A stretch of DNA of 64,000 nt. Source: Tenacibaculum sp. MAR_2009_124 (GTDB taxonomy: Bacteria; Bacteroidota; Bacteroidia; Flavobacteriales; Flavobacteriaceae). The translations under genes and the position numbers were made by a program. The notes under the pieces were generated by a model, which did not search any database, was not told the origin of the DNA, and was given only the letters and a program-made list of their open reading frames with translations. This document shows positions 54,273 to 62,832 of this stretch, one piece after another; the stretch's first letter is position 1, and the number at the start of each line of letters is the position of its first letter. The DNA lies in the NCBI RefSeq assembly GCF_900105455.1, contig NZ_FNSF01000008.1, positions 496,001 to 560,000 of the forward strand, in the 5' to 3' direction.

Positions 54273-54866
54273 ATGCCAAATTTAGTTCCAGAATTAAATA
54301 GTTTAGATTTTAACGTGTATGTAGGAGGACCATTACAAGCTGCTATTCAAGCACAAACTGCCGCTTCAATGGCAACTGTTAACTTTATTAAAGAAGTTGG
54401 TTTTGAAAACACCCCACCAGGTGGTGGAACAGCTCCACTTCGTTATGTAGATTTTCAATACAAGAAATCTGTTCCTAATCCTGATTACGATCCTAATACC
54501 GCAGCCGGACCAAATAACCAAAAATTTATAGAGAACGAAGTAGAAATTAAGGTGCCATTTTTAACAACACTTACGATTCCTTCTATAAGAATTGATGAAG
54601 TAAATATTGATTTCAATGCGCGTTTAAGTTCTACAGAAACCAGAGATATTTCTACCGAATTTGCCGCAAGTGCTGAGTTAGGAATCAATTATAAGATTGT
54701 AAACTTTAAGGCTTCGGCTTCTTACAAGAGAAACACTTCTCAGGGAGTAAAAGTAGATAAGACTTACAACTTAGGCGTAAAGGTAAGAGCGGTAAACGAC
54801 GAGTTACCAGAAGGGCTAAGTAGAATATTGGACATGCTTGAAGATAGCATTGCAACAGTAGCTTAA
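54273..54866 (+). CDS. DUF2589-family protein
   Basis: A 197-residue soluble protein. The segment VPFLTTLTIPSIRIDEVNID followed by FNARLSSTETRDIS is the DUF2589 signature, with the N-terminal part (YVGGPLQAAIQAQTAASMAT) predicted helical. The C-terminal beta region repeats charged strands. No known activity for the family. It is followed by an attenuator-like hairpin and then two unknown genes that are probably partners. Confidence 0.85.
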   Translation: MPNLVPELNSLDFNVYVGGPLQAAIQAQTAASMATVNFIKEVGFENTPPGGGTAPLRYVDFQYKKSVPNPDYDPNTAAGPNNQKFIENEVEIKVPFLTTLTIPSIRIDEVNIDFNARLSSTETRDISTEFAASAELGINYKIVNFKASASYKRNTSQGVKVDKTYNLGVKVRAVNDELPEGLSRILDMLEDSIATVA

Positions 54867-54877
54867 GTATAACACAT

Positions 54878-54915
54878 AAGAGACTGAAGAAGATATACGA
54901 AATCAGTCTCTTTTT
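54878..54915 (+). terminator. Terminator/attenuator after the DUF2589 gene
   Basis: AAGAGACTGA (54878-54887) pairs with TCAGTCTCTT (54903-54912) around a 15-base loop, followed by TTT. The next gene starts 12 bases later, so partial read-through, giving more DUF2589 protein than partner proteins, is likely. Confidence 0.65.
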
Positions 54916-54927
54916 AAACTTTTTATT

Positions 54928-55599
54928 ATGGTTAATTTAAATGAATATCTTGGCGGAATTGCCACCTCTATCGCTGAAGCTCGATTAATGTCTGATTTAA
55001 AATCTTTGGAAATTGCAGAGAAATTTGCAAAGCACGATTTGCTAAAGCATTTTACCATTCCTAGGTTCAAGGCTCAAAATATCGAACTTACCATTCCCGT
55101 TGCCATTAGCGAACTCTCGAATGATTATGAACAAGATTATGAACCCATTAATAATATCGAGTTTAATTCTCAAGCCTATAATATTCTCAAAAACACCTCT
55201 AAAGTAAATTCTTTTGATCGAAAAACTTCGACACTCTTGAGATCTCTAATTGCCGAAGAAACCGACATCTTAGAAAAGAATTTAAAAGCTAATGAAAATA
55301 ACAACGAGTTTCTGAATCAATTTTCAATGAGAGTTGCTGAGCGATTTTTATCTATTTATCCCAAAAAATTGGATTACAATTCTCTTACTAAGCAACTTCA
55401 GTTGAATTTGAAATCACTTATTTCCTCTAAACAAGTTGTAAAACAAAACACTAAAGTAATTGTTGAAGCCCATAAACTAAACGAAATCAAGCCAGAAAAT
55501 ATTGTCCAAATAAAAATGACATTAAACGAAGAAGGCATGGAATGGTATACTTCAGAAAATGATAATGGAGAAATAGAATCAAAATTACTTCCTGAATAA
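54928..55599 (+). CDS. Unknown protein, second gene of the DUF2589 cluster
   Basis: A 223-residue soluble protein of unknown family. The N-terminal half contains LLKHFTIPRFKAQNIELTIP, which echoes the IPSIRIDEV stretch of the DUF2589 protein (proline followed by alternating hydrophobic strand), suggesting that the two may interact or be distantly related. The middle is helical and the C-terminus is acidic. It ends 2 bases before the third gene. Confidence 0.72.
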   Translation: MVNLNEYLGGIATSIAEARLMSDLKSLEIAEKFAKHDLLKHFTIPRFKAQNIELTIPVAISELSNDYEQDYEPINNIEFNSQAYNILKNTSKVNSFDRKTSTLLRSLIAEETDILEKNLKANENNNEFLNQFSMRVAERFLSIYPKKLDYNSLTKQLQLNLKSLISSKQVVKQNTKVIVEAHKLNEIKPENIVQIKMTLNEEGMEWYTSENDNGEIESKLLPE

Positions 55600-55601
55600 T
55601 C

Positions 55602-56147
55602 ATGAGAAAGTCCATTACAAAAATAACATCCGATATTACTTTACAACTAAATAATATTTCACCTATTGCCGATCAAATTCAGAAAAAAAGCACCGTAAGT
55701 ATTCGTAACTTTTCGAAATGGCTTACGACAACAGAGGACGTTTTAAAAAATTTAAACCTACCAGAATCTTCTAAATTCTCTGCCAAACGAGCTGAATTGA
55801 GTGCTTTTATTCCATCAAATGGCGGAAGTAAAAAAAAGGAACATCTTTTTTTTACTGCTACTTTGTTAACTCGAGCACAAGAAGACCTATGGGACGTTTT
55901 TTCCAGTTTCAACGAAAAGCTTGAAAATGCTAAAAAGTTAATTAATCAACTTTTAGGCTTGTTATACCAAACCAATGAATTTAAATACGACCCCAATGAA
56001 GATTTCACAGTTTTTATTCATGAGCTTTGGAGTTTTTGCCACCAACACGAACAATTAAAAGGAATAACTGGGCAAATACTTTCATTGGTTAATAAATCAG
56101 ATATAATTATCATTATGGCCAATGAGATAGATTTAGAAAATTTATAA
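55602..56147 (+). CDS. Unknown protein, third gene of the DUF2589 cluster
   Basis: A 181-residue, probably all-helical soluble protein (TLQLNNISPIADQIQKKSTV; NAKKLINQLLGLLYQTNEF). No motif recognised, no signal peptide. It follows the second gene by 2 bases. Function may be inferred only from the conserved neighbourhood, if that proves conserved. Confidence 0.7.
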   Translation: MRKSITKITSDITLQLNNISPIADQIQKKSTVSIRNFSKWLTTTEDVLKNLNLPESSKFSAKRAELSAFIPSNGGSKKKEHLFFTATLLTRAQEDLWDVFSSFNEKLENAKKLINQLLGLLYQTNEFKYDPNEDFTVFIHELWSFCHQHEQLKGITGQILSLVNKSDIIIIMANEIDLENL

Positions 56148-56182
56148 CAAAAAAATACTTCCAAAACCCCTATTTTTAGCCC

Positions 56183-56602
56183 ATGAATTTGAATAAAATA
56201 GAACATATTGGAATAGCGGTTAAAGATTTAGATAAATCAAACAAGCTATTTGCTTCTCTTTTTGGAGAGGCACATTACAAAATTGAAGAAGTAGCGAGTG
56301 AAGGAGTTAAAACCTCCTTTTTTAAATCAGGTCCTAATAAAATCGAATTATTAGAAGCTACAAAAACAGATAGTCCCATTGCTAAATTTATCGATAAAAA
56401 AGGAGAAGGAATTCATCATATTGCTTTTGCGGTTGATAATATTGAAATGGAAATTACTCGTTTAAAACAAGAAGGATTTACAGTTTTAAATGAAACACCT
56501 AAAAAAGGAGCGGACAATAAATTAGTTGCATTCTTGCACCCTAAAACTACCAATGGAGTTCTTATTGAATTGTGCCAAGAAATTCCTTCGAATTTTAAAT
56601 AA
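56183..56602 (+). CDS. mce: Methylmalonyl-CoA epimerase
   Basis: Interconverts the (R) and (S) forms of methylmalonyl-CoA in propionate metabolism. The 139-residue vicinal-oxygen-chelate protein has KIEHIGIAVKDLDKSNKLFA (first metal histidine), IELLEATKTDSPIAKFI with a metal ligand glutamate, GIHHIAFAVDNIE and GVLIELCQE, all characteristic. Length is normal. No mutase gene is adjacent. Confidence 0.93.
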   Translation: MNLNKIEHIGIAVKDLDKSNKLFASLFGEAHYKIEEVASEGVKTSFFKSGPNKIELLEATKTDSPIAKFIDKKGEGIHHIAFAVDNIEMEITRLKQEGFTVLNETPKKGADNKLVAFLHPKTTNGVLIELCQEIPSNFK

Positions 56603-56752
56603 AAGAACAATAAAGTTTGAACTTTTTCATTTAATTTAATGGAGTTATTTTCATCCTACCGAAAGATTTAGAATTGAAGAATAATTGTCTGGTCAATGAT
56701 TGACATTTGATTCTTGATTTTATATCTTGCGGAGTTAAAACAGCCATCTAAA

Positions 56753-57631
56753 ATGAGCACATCTTTTGATTCTTTTCAAAAACGTCGATTGCAATCCTCG
56801 TATGTATCTGTTGTCGTAAGTATCGCTTTGGTACTTTTCATGATTGGCATACTTGGGTTTGTTTTGCTTAAATCTACAAATGTTGCCAACCATTTTAAAG
56901 AAAAAGTTGTGATGACTTTATTCTTAAAAGACGATGTTTCTAAAAAACAATTAGAAAATTTGCAAGCCTCAATAAAAAAAGAGGCGTATACCAAACATAT
57001 TCTTTACATCACGAAAGACGAAGCTGCCAAAGCCTATAAAAAGGATTTAGGTGAAGATTTTTTACAGTTTCTTGGAGATAACCCTCTTAAAAATGGGATT
57101 GATATTTATTTAAATGCTGATTTTGTCACTCCTGAAAAAATGAGTGAAATTGAAAATACTTATCAAAAAAATAGTTTGATTGCTGAAGTAAATTACGATA
57201 AGCCATTGGTAAACTTATTGACTAAAAACATAAAGAAAATGAGTTTTTGGTTGTTAGTTTTAAGTGGTTTCTTCGGCTTAGTTGCCATTATTTTAATAAA
57301 CAGTTCAATTAGACTCGCTATTTATTCCAAACGTTTTAACATTAAAACCATGCAAATGGTTGGAGCAACAAAACGTTTTATTAGAAAACCTTTTATTTGG
57401 CAAAGCATTAAACTAGGCGTTTTAGGCGCCTTTATCTCGCTAATCGGTTTATTTATTATCATTTATTATGTCGATAAATATGTTCCGACATTAGCTTTAT
57501 TGAAAGACTACTTATCATTAACTTATATTGCAGGGGGAGTGTTATTAAGTGCATTTATTATTACTTGGATTAGTACATTTTTTGCAACTCAACGCTTTTT
57601 AAACCTACAAACGAACGATTTATATTATTAA
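56753..57631 (+). CDS. ftsX: Cell division protein FtsX
   Basis: Inner membrane partner of FtsE that controls peptidoglycan hydrolases at the septum. Start at 56753 (MSTSFDSFQKRRLQSSYVSV) gives 292 residues; a longer frame from 56714 is unlikely. The first span is VVVSIALVLFMIGILGFVLL, then the periplasmic domain (about 45-165) and three C-terminal spans ending WISTFFATQRFL. First gene of a four-gene operon with DUF3098, uppP and truB. Confidence 0.94.
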   Translation: MSTSFDSFQKRRLQSSYVSVVVSIALVLFMIGILGFVLLKSTNVANHFKEKVVMTLFLKDDVSKKQLENLQASIKKEAYTKHILYITKDEAAKAYKKDLGEDFLQFLGDNPLKNGIDIYLNADFVTPEKMSEIENTYQKNSLIAEVNYDKPLVNLLTKNIKKMSFWLLVLSGFFGLVAIILINSSIRLAIYSKRFNIKTMQMVGATKRFIRKPFIWQSIKLGVLGAFISLIGLFIIIYYVDKYVPTLALLKDYLSLTYIAGGVLLSAFIITWISTFFATQRFLNLQTNDLYY

Positions 57632-57633
57632 AA

Positions 57634-57876
57634 ATGAAAAATAACAAGGAAACAGAAAGTAGCTTTCTTTTCGGAAAGAGAAATTACATTATCATGCTTA
57701 TTGGTTTAGCTGTAATTGCTCTTGGCTTCATACTCATGGCAGGAGGAGGTAGTGATGACCCCAATGTATTCAACCCTGAACTTTATAGCTGGAGAAGAAT
57801 TCGTTTGGCCCCTACTTTAGTGCTTATTGGATTTGGTATAGAAATTTATGCTATTTTAGCCAACCCAAAAAAATAA
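57634..57876 (+). CDS. DUF3098 small membrane protein
   Basis: An 80-residue protein with two spans (YIIMLIGLAVIALGFILMAG and LAPTLVLIGFGIEIYAIL) separated by GGSDDPNVFNPELYSWRRIR, the signature of the Bacteroidota DUF3098 family, usually found exactly here between ftsX and uppP. Function unknown. Spacing 2 bases upstream and 1 downstream. Confidence 0.92.
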   Translation: MKNNKETESSFLFGKRNYIIMLIGLAVIALGFILMAGGGSDDPNVFNPELYSWRRIRLAPTLVLIGFGIEIYAILANPKK

Positions 57877-57877
57877 A

Positions 57878-58672
57878 ATGGATTTACTAGAAGCAATTAT
57901 CCTTGGTATTATTCAAGGGCTTACTGAATTTTTACCAGTATCATCAAGTGGACACTTGGAAATAGCAAAAGCTATTTTTGGTAACACTTCTGTTCCTGAG
58001 GAAAGTTTAACTTTCACGGTGGTTTTACATGCTGCTACTGCATTGAGTACTTTGGTAATTTTCAGGAAGGAAGTTATTGAAATTTTATCAGGATTGTTTC
58101 AATTTAAATGGAATGAGCAAACCAAATTTTCAGTTAAAATAGTTTTATCAATGATTCCTGCTGTAATTATTGGTTTGGCTTTCGAAGATGAACTCGAAAG
58201 TTTTTTTGGAGGGAAAATTCTTTTAGTGGGTTGCATGCTTCTAGTAACAGCTCTGCTTCTTTTATTAGCAGACAGAGCCAAAAACACAGATAAAAAAGTA
58301 TCTTTTAGCAATTCTGTTGTTATCGGTATTTCACAAGCAATTGCGATGCTTCCTGGTATTTCTCGTTCTGGTGCTACAATTTCAACATCTGTTTTATTAG
58401 GAGTTGACAGAACAAAAGCTGCTCGTTTTTCTTTTTTAATGGTTGTTCCTTTAATTTTAGGTAAGGTTGCTAAAGATATACTTGGAGGAGATATTAACCT
58501 TCAAAGTTCGGAAATACTTCCTTTATCAGTTGGGTTCATCGCTGCTTTTGTCTCTGGACTTTTAGCATGTCAATGGATGATTGCTTTAGTTAAAAGAAGT
58601 AAACTTTCTTATTTTTCTATTTATTGCGCAATTGTAGGTGTTATTGCGATTGTATATTCTTTATTTTTTTAA
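57878..58672 (+). CDS. uppP: Undecaprenyl-diphosphatase
   Basis: Recycles undecaprenyl diphosphate, the lipid carrier of cell-wall synthesis. The 264-residue membrane enzyme has IQGLTEFLPVSSSGHLEIAK (active-site Glu/Ser region), AMLPGISRSGATISTSVLLG, and about eight spans. The stop and the truB start abut without a gap. Confidence 0.96.
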   Translation: MDLLEAIILGIIQGLTEFLPVSSSGHLEIAKAIFGNTSVPEESLTFTVVLHAATALSTLVIFRKEVIEILSGLFQFKWNEQTKFSVKIVLSMIPAVIIGLAFEDELESFFGGKILLVGCMLLVTALLLLLADRAKNTDKKVSFSNSVVIGISQAIAMLPGISRSGATISTSVLLGVDRTKAARFSFLMVVPLILGKVAKDILGGDINLQSSEILPLSVGFIAAFVSGLLACQWMIALVKRSKLSYFSIYCAIVGVIAIVYSLFF

Positions 58673-59362
58673 ATGACAGTTGAAGATTTTAAAAACGGAC
58701 AGGTTTTATTAATTGATAAACCTTTAGAGTGGACTTCTTTCCAAGTAGTTAACAAATTGCGTTGGCATATTAGAAAGCACTATAATCTGAAAAAAATAAA
58801 AGTAGGACATGCAGGGACATTAGACCCTTTAGCTACTGGTTTACTAATTATCTGTACGGGTAAACAAACGAAAAGTATTGAAACCTATCAAGGGCAAATA
58901 AAAGAATATACCGGTACATTTACCATTGGTGCTACAACGCCTAGCTATGATTTAGAAACAGAAATAGATCATACTTTTCCTACGGAGCACATTACTCCTG
59001 AGTTAATTCAGGAAACAACAACAAAATTCGTAGGAAAAATTCAACAGAAACCGCCTATTTTCTCAGCAATCAAAAAAGAGGGGAAACGTTTATATGAACT
59101 CGCAAGAGCCGGAAAAACTACAGAAATAAAATCTAGAGAAATAGAAATTAAAGAGTTTGAAATAACCAAAATAGATTTTCCTAAAGTAGCATTTAGAGTT
59201 GTTTGTAGCAAAGGAACTTATATTAGATCTTTAGCATATGATTTTGGCTTAGCTCTAAATTCCGGAGCGCATTTATCAAGCTTAAGAAGAACTAAAATTG
59301 GTGATTTCTCAGTCGACAACGCTCAATCTATTGATGAATTTGTTGCCTCATTAGAAAGTTAA
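58673..59362 (+). CDS. truB: tRNA pseudouridine(55) synthase
   Basis: Makes pseudouridine at tRNA position 55. The 229-residue protein contains GHAGTLDPLATGLLIICTGK with the catalytic aspartate, QQKPPIFSAIKKEGKRLYEL and VCSKGTYIRSLAYDFGLAL. It is the short form lacking a long PUA extension. Starts directly at the uppP stop. Confidence 0.96.
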   Translation: MTVEDFKNGQVLLIDKPLEWTSFQVVNKLRWHIRKHYNLKKIKVGHAGTLDPLATGLLIICTGKQTKSIETYQGQIKEYTGTFTIGATTPSYDLETEIDHTFPTEHITPELIQETTTKFVGKIQQKPPIFSAIKKEGKRLYELARAGKTTEIKSREIEIKEFEITKIDFPKVAFRVVCSKGTYIRSLAYDFGLALNSGAHLSSLRRTKIGDFSVDNAQSIDEFVASLES

Positions 59363-59364
59363 AA

Positions 59365-59862
59365 TTATCTGTTTTTACTTTTAAAATTCGCTATATTCAA
59401 TTTTTCTTTAGCCAATTCATTTTCTGGAAATAACTCCAGTGCTTTTCGAAATTGATATCGGGCATTTTTGTAATGTCCTTCTCTAAGCCATTTATTTCCA
59501 TCATCAATATAAAACCTATATTTGGGTATATTTAATTTCATATACGCCACTCTTTCCATTTCTTTTAATTCCTTTCTCTTTCCTTTTTCTTGAATAATTA
59601 CAGAGGTTGTCAGAATTATGAAAACTAAAGTAACCGTCAATACTATTATGCATTCCAAAACTTTATCAAAATATTTTTTTTTAATAATTTTTTCTTTGAT
59701 CGTTTGAAGTTTGTCTAATGAAACTATTTTAAAACTTAACTTTCCTTTTGCTTCTTTTAATGTATCTGCCCTAGTTCTTTCAAACAAATGTTTCTTCCGA
59801 AATAATTCTCTATTATTTCTAAGTATTGGCTGTGTGATGTAAATCTCTTTTCTTCTAATCAT
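59365..59862 (-). CDS. Single-span protein with a C-terminal TPR-like repeat
   Basis: A 165-residue protein on the strand opposite truB, 2 bases from its stop. One central span (IVLTVTLVFIILTTSVII, about 75-92) is followed by a helical domain with DDGNKWLREGHYKNARYQFR and KALELFPENELAKEKL, a clear tetratricopeptide repeat. The N-terminal part is basic and probably cytosolic. Family not recognised. Confidence 0.72.
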   Translation of the reverse strand: MIRRKEIYITQPILRNNRELFRKKHLFERTRADTLKEAKGKLSFKIVSLDKLQTIKEKIIKKKYFDKVLECIIVLTVTLVFIILTTSVIIQEKGKRKELKEMERVAYMKLNIPKYRFYIDDGNKWLREGHYKNARYQFRKALELFPENELAKEKLNIANFKSKNR

Positions 59863-59953
59863 TTATAGCTTTTATATTATTAGTATTAAAAAGAGCATAG
59901 TGTTACAATTAATGGAACAGTTTTTGTTAATTCTGATGAAAACTTAATATAAA

Positions 59954-60490
59954 ATGAAAAACCTCCTACTAACTACTGCTTTATTATTTGCAATTCATAC
60001 TTTTTGCCAAACAAGCAAAGGTCATCCTTTTTTCACAGGATCAATTAGCACTACCTTTGGGGTAAATCAAGATTATGAATTGTTCAATAACGACGATGAC
60101 GAAACATTCATAGAACCAAAATCTGTTTTAATAAGAACTGGAATTGGATATCAATTTGATAAACGATGGGCTTCAAGTATAAATATTGGTTATGATCATC
60201 ACTTTTCTTACGCAATTAATTCTATCCCTATGTACGGTAGTTTACGATACAATTTTATTGTGGATGATAGCCAAGCTTGGTTTTTAGAAGGCAGTTATGG
60301 CCAAATGTTCCGCCCGTCTAGAAGGTTCTCAAACGGAAACTACTATAAGGCGGGAATCGGTCTTTTAGGACTAAGTGACAACCGTTGGAATGGAATCATT
60401 AAATTAGAATTTCATAGAAAAAAAATTGCTGGATTTCGAAATGGAAATCTCGACAGTATTTCCTTGGGAATTGGCTTTAGTTTCTTTTAA
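59954..60490 (+). CDS. Small outer membrane beta-barrel protein
   Basis: A 178-residue exported protein: signal peptide ending FAIHTFCQ, then alternating strands (GIGYQFDKRWASSINIGYDH, YGSLRYNFIVDDSQAWFLEG, NGIIKLEFHRKKIAGF) and a barrel-type end GIGFSFF. It looks like an eight-stranded barrel, but no closer family is recognised. Confidence 0.72.
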   Translation: MKNLLLTTALLFAIHTFCQTSKGHPFFTGSISTTFGVNQDYELFNNDDDETFIEPKSVLIRTGIGYQFDKRWASSINIGYDHHFSYAINSIPMYGSLRYNFIVDDSQAWFLEGSYGQMFRPSRRFSNGNYYKAGIGLLGLSDNRWNGIIKLEFHRKKIAGFRNGNLDSISLGIGFSFF

Positions 60491-60494
60491 AAGT

Positions 60495-60974
60495 TTACAA
60501 AAATCGGTTATACCAACTCTCTGACATTGGGACTTCCCAATAATTTTCAAGGTCATATTTTGACTGAACAAGATTATCAAAAACAATAGTTTTGGATGAA
60601 ACCGATTTTTCTTTTAACATCTTTTTAAAAGCTTTTATTTCTTTGTACTGAACAAATTCACCTTGTTTAAAGCACACATTCATTTTATCCAGTAAATCTA
60701 TTTCATATTCATTCTGAAGTAACAATATAAAAGATACTTGCTCATCTATATCCGTGCTTTTTAGTGAAACATTTTTTTCTGCATAAAACACAATAAAACG
60801 ATTGTATTTAATCTCAAATGAAGCTTTAAATTCTTCATCAGAGTTTTTCCAAGATGAAACAAAAGCTTGTAGTTTTCCTTTTAAATCTTCTATTTCCTGT
60901 GGATAAAATTTTCGACTTGCTGGATATATCCACACTCTAGCTTCATCTGATAACGTATCATGTTCTATAAACAT
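60495..60974 (-). CDS. Conserved Bacteroidota protein often misnamed ABC transporter ATPase
   Basis: A 159-residue cytosolic protein. Segments ARVWIYPASRKFYPQEIEDL, FKASFEIKYNRFIVFYAEK, NEYEIDLLDKMNVCFKQGEF and VPMSESWYNRFL match a family I remember from many Flavobacteriia under the name ABC transporter ATPase. No Walker A or B or signature motif is present, so that name should not be trusted. Function unknown. Confidence 0.75.
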   Translation of the reverse strand: MFIEHDTLSDEARVWIYPASRKFYPQEIEDLKGKLQAFVSSWKNSDEEFKASFEIKYNRFIVFYAEKNVSLKSTDIDEQVSFILLLQNEYEIDLLDKMNVCFKQGEFVQYKEIKAFKKMLKEKSVSSKTIVFDNLVQSKYDLENYWEVPMSESWYNRFL

Positions 60975-60993
60975 ACTATTGTTGTATTAAAAA

Positions 60994-61022
60994 ACCGTTT
61001 GATGATAAAATCATCAAACGGT
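60994..61022 (-). terminator. Terminator after the thioredoxin-fold gene
   Basis: ACCGTTTGATGAT (60994-61006), AAA, ATCATCAAACGGT (61010-61022), with a T-run when read on the minus strand: a 13-bp perfect stem between two minus-strand genes. Confidence 0.85.
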
Positions 61023-61042
61023 AATATAACTTTTAATTTTAA

Positions 61043-61633
61043 TTAGTTGAATAACGATAATAAATCCTCTTCGGTATTCCTACCTTTATTTTTATTGTAC
61101 CAAAGTTGCAAATCTTTTTTGAATTCTGCATCTATTTTTCCATTTTTTTCTTTATAATTTTTAACCATCGATGTTGCCTCACTCGGACGAGGTCCCCAAG
61201 TACCTATTACATTCTTATTTTTATCTAAAGCAATAAGCTTAGGAATAGCCTTTCCCCCGTTGGTTAAAAACTCATTCATTAACTCTACATTTTCATCTCT
61301 TAAGACAAATTTCAAGCTAATTTTCGAATTCTCTTCTGCAATTTTATTAATAACTGGAATATTCTGTGCTGCATCTCCACACCATCCTTCTGTCAATACT
61401 AGCCAAGTTTGTTCGTTTTGGTATTCCTGCACCTTACTTTTTACATCATCTGAAATCTTAATAGTCTTATCCAAACGACTCATTCTCCTATCGTTTAAAA
61501 CACTATAATTTAACAAATCTTCGGATTGCACATCTCCAGTTGATTTCTTTTCTTTAATCAAAGTGCTAACTAAAGATCTATATTCTGTATAAGATATTGC
61601 TTTTTGCAAACTACTTTCAATTATGTCTTTCAT
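61043..61633 (-). CDS. Thioredoxin-fold protein with a WCGDA motif
   Basis: A 196-residue cytosolic protein: helical N-terminal segment, then a thioredoxin core with WLVLTEGWCGDAAQNIPVIN (single active-site cysteine), NGGKAIPKLIALDKNKNVIG with the cis-proline, and a C-terminal helix. No signal peptide. The motif resembles that of the lipoprotein at 1075-1605, but overall similarity is low. Possible thiol or bacillithiol/glutathione-linked function; not determined. Confidence 0.82.
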   Translation of the reverse strand: MKDIIESSLQKAISYTEYRSLVSTLIKEKKSTGDVQSEDLLNYSVLNDRRMSRLDKTIKISDDVKSKVQEYQNEQTWLVLTEGWCGDAAQNIPVINKIAEENSKISLKFVLRDENVELMNEFLTNGGKAIPKLIALDKNKNVIGTWGPRPSEATSMVKNYKEKNGKIDAEFKKDLQLWYNKNKGRNTEEDLLSLFN

Positions 61634-61651
61634 CTATTTTATCTTTTTACA

Positions 61652-61659
61652 CAAAAGTA
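61652..61659 (-). promoter_or_regulatory. Putative -7 element for the thioredoxin-fold gene
   Basis: On the minus strand TACTTTTG matches TAnnTTTG, 18 bases before the ATG at 61633. No TTTG partner at the proper distance. Confidence 0.4.
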
Positions 61660-61731
61660 TTTATTAAAAATACTTTTATACATTACTAATGTTACAATTG
61701 CGTAATCTTAGACGTAAAATTTTAATAGTTC

Positions 61732-62688
61732 TTACGATAGTAGTTCTTCATGCTTTCTTAGGTTAGTTACAATATCTTCTGTCATTGATCGCAAATCATA
61801 TGCATGTTCCCATCCCCAATCTTTCCTCGCCGCCGAATCATCAATTATTCGAGGCCAAGAATCTGCTATATCTTGTCTAAAATCTGGTTTATAAACGATT
61901 TCAAAATCAGGAATGTAGTTTTTTATCTCCTGAGCAATTTCTTTTGGTGTAAAACTAATTGCTGCGAGATTGTATGAAGTTCTTGTTTTGATACTCTGAG
62001 AATCTGCTTTCATGATGTTCACTGTTGCTTTAATAGCATCCTCCATATACATCATAGGTAATCTCGTATCTTCAGATAAAAAACACTCGAAATTCCCTTT
62101 TCTTAGAGCTTCGAAATAAATATCTACCGCATAATCTGTAGTTCCACCGCCAGGTAATGATTTCCAACTAATGATACCAGGGTAACGAATACTTCTTACA
62201 TCGACATCATATTTTTCATAGTAATAATTACACCAATGTTCGCCAGCCACTTTACTTATTCCATAAACTGTTGTTGGCTCCATTACAGTTTGTTGAGGAG
62301 TATTAATCTTTGGAGATGTACTTCCAAATACTGCCATTGAACTAGGCCAAAAAACTTTTTCAATATATTTTTCTTTGGCTAAATCAAGCACAGCCAATAA
62401 AGAAGTCATGTTTAATTCCCATCCTTTCTGAGGATACTTCTCTGCTGTAGCAGAAAGCATAGCGGCCATTAAATAGACCTGTTTTACATCATGCTTCTTA
62501 ATTACTTCTAAAATCCGCTCTTTACTCGTCGCATCAACGATTTCAAATGGTCCTGATCCCATCATCTCTTCTCTTCCTTCCCTTATATCAGAAGCTACAA
62601 CATTTTCATTTCCAAACTCTTCTCTCAACTTTTCAGTTAAAGCTGTCCCAATTTGCCCGCAAGCTCCTATGATTAATATCTTACTCAT
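61732..62688 (-). CDS. NAD-dependent epimerase-type L-threonine 3-dehydrogenase
   Basis: A 318-residue short-chain dehydrogenase/epimerase-fold enzyme. The NAD site is MSKILIIGACGQIGTALTEK; the active site is VFWPSSMAVFG with TTVYGISKVAGEHWCNYYYE (Tyr-xxx-Lys). The segment RYPGIISWKSLPGGGTTDYA is characteristic of the threonine dehydrogenase group rather than sugar epimerases. It would oxidise threonine to 2-amino-3-ketobutyrate. No ketobutyrate ligase gene is nearby. Confidence 0.88.
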   Translation of the reverse strand: MSKILIIGACGQIGTALTEKLREEFGNENVVASDIREGREEMMGSGPFEIVDATSKERILEVIKKHDVKQVYLMAAMLSATAEKYPQKGWELNMTSLLAVLDLAKEKYIEKVFWPSSMAVFGSTSPKINTPQQTVMEPTTVYGISKVAGEHWCNYYYEKYDVDVRSIRYPGIISWKSLPGGGTTDYAVDIYFEALRKGNFECFLSEDTRLPMMYMEDAIKATVNIMKADSQSIKTRTSYNLAAISFTPKEIAQEIKNYIPDFEIVYKPDFRQDIADSWPRIIDDSAARKDWGWEHAYDLRSMTEDIVTNLRKHEELLS

Positions 62689-62715
62689 TATTAATTATTC
62701 AAAAATACGACCTTA

Positions 62716-62744
62716 CAAAGGTATTAAATTTAAGATTTCACAAA
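62716..62744 (-). promoter_or_regulatory. Putative promoter of the threonine dehydrogenase-like gene
   Basis: On the minus strand TTTG (62744-62741), 17 bases, TACCTTTG (62723-62716). Spacing is 2 bases short of the usual 19; the -7 box is an excellent match, 28 bases before the start. Confidence 0.55.
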
Positions 62745-62796
62745 AGAAAAATATGCTTTTTTGAGTATTAACAAAACCATAAAATTTTCGTATCGA

Positions 62797-62827
62797 TTTG
62801 GTATACATTTTTAAAGCCGTATTTTTA
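62797..62827 (+). promoter_or_regulatory. Putative promoter of the lipoprotein gene at 62833
   Basis: TTTG (62797-62800), exactly 19 bases, TATTTTTA (62820-62827). The -7 box ends only 5 bases before the ATG, predicting a leaderless mRNA. The same TATTTTTA variant is found upstream of the gene at 3460. Confidence 0.5.
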
Positions 62828-62832
62828 CAACC

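Noticed and set aside
60495..60974. ABC transporter ATPase
   Set aside because: The name is used for this family in databases as I recall it, but no Walker A, Walker B or signature motif is present.
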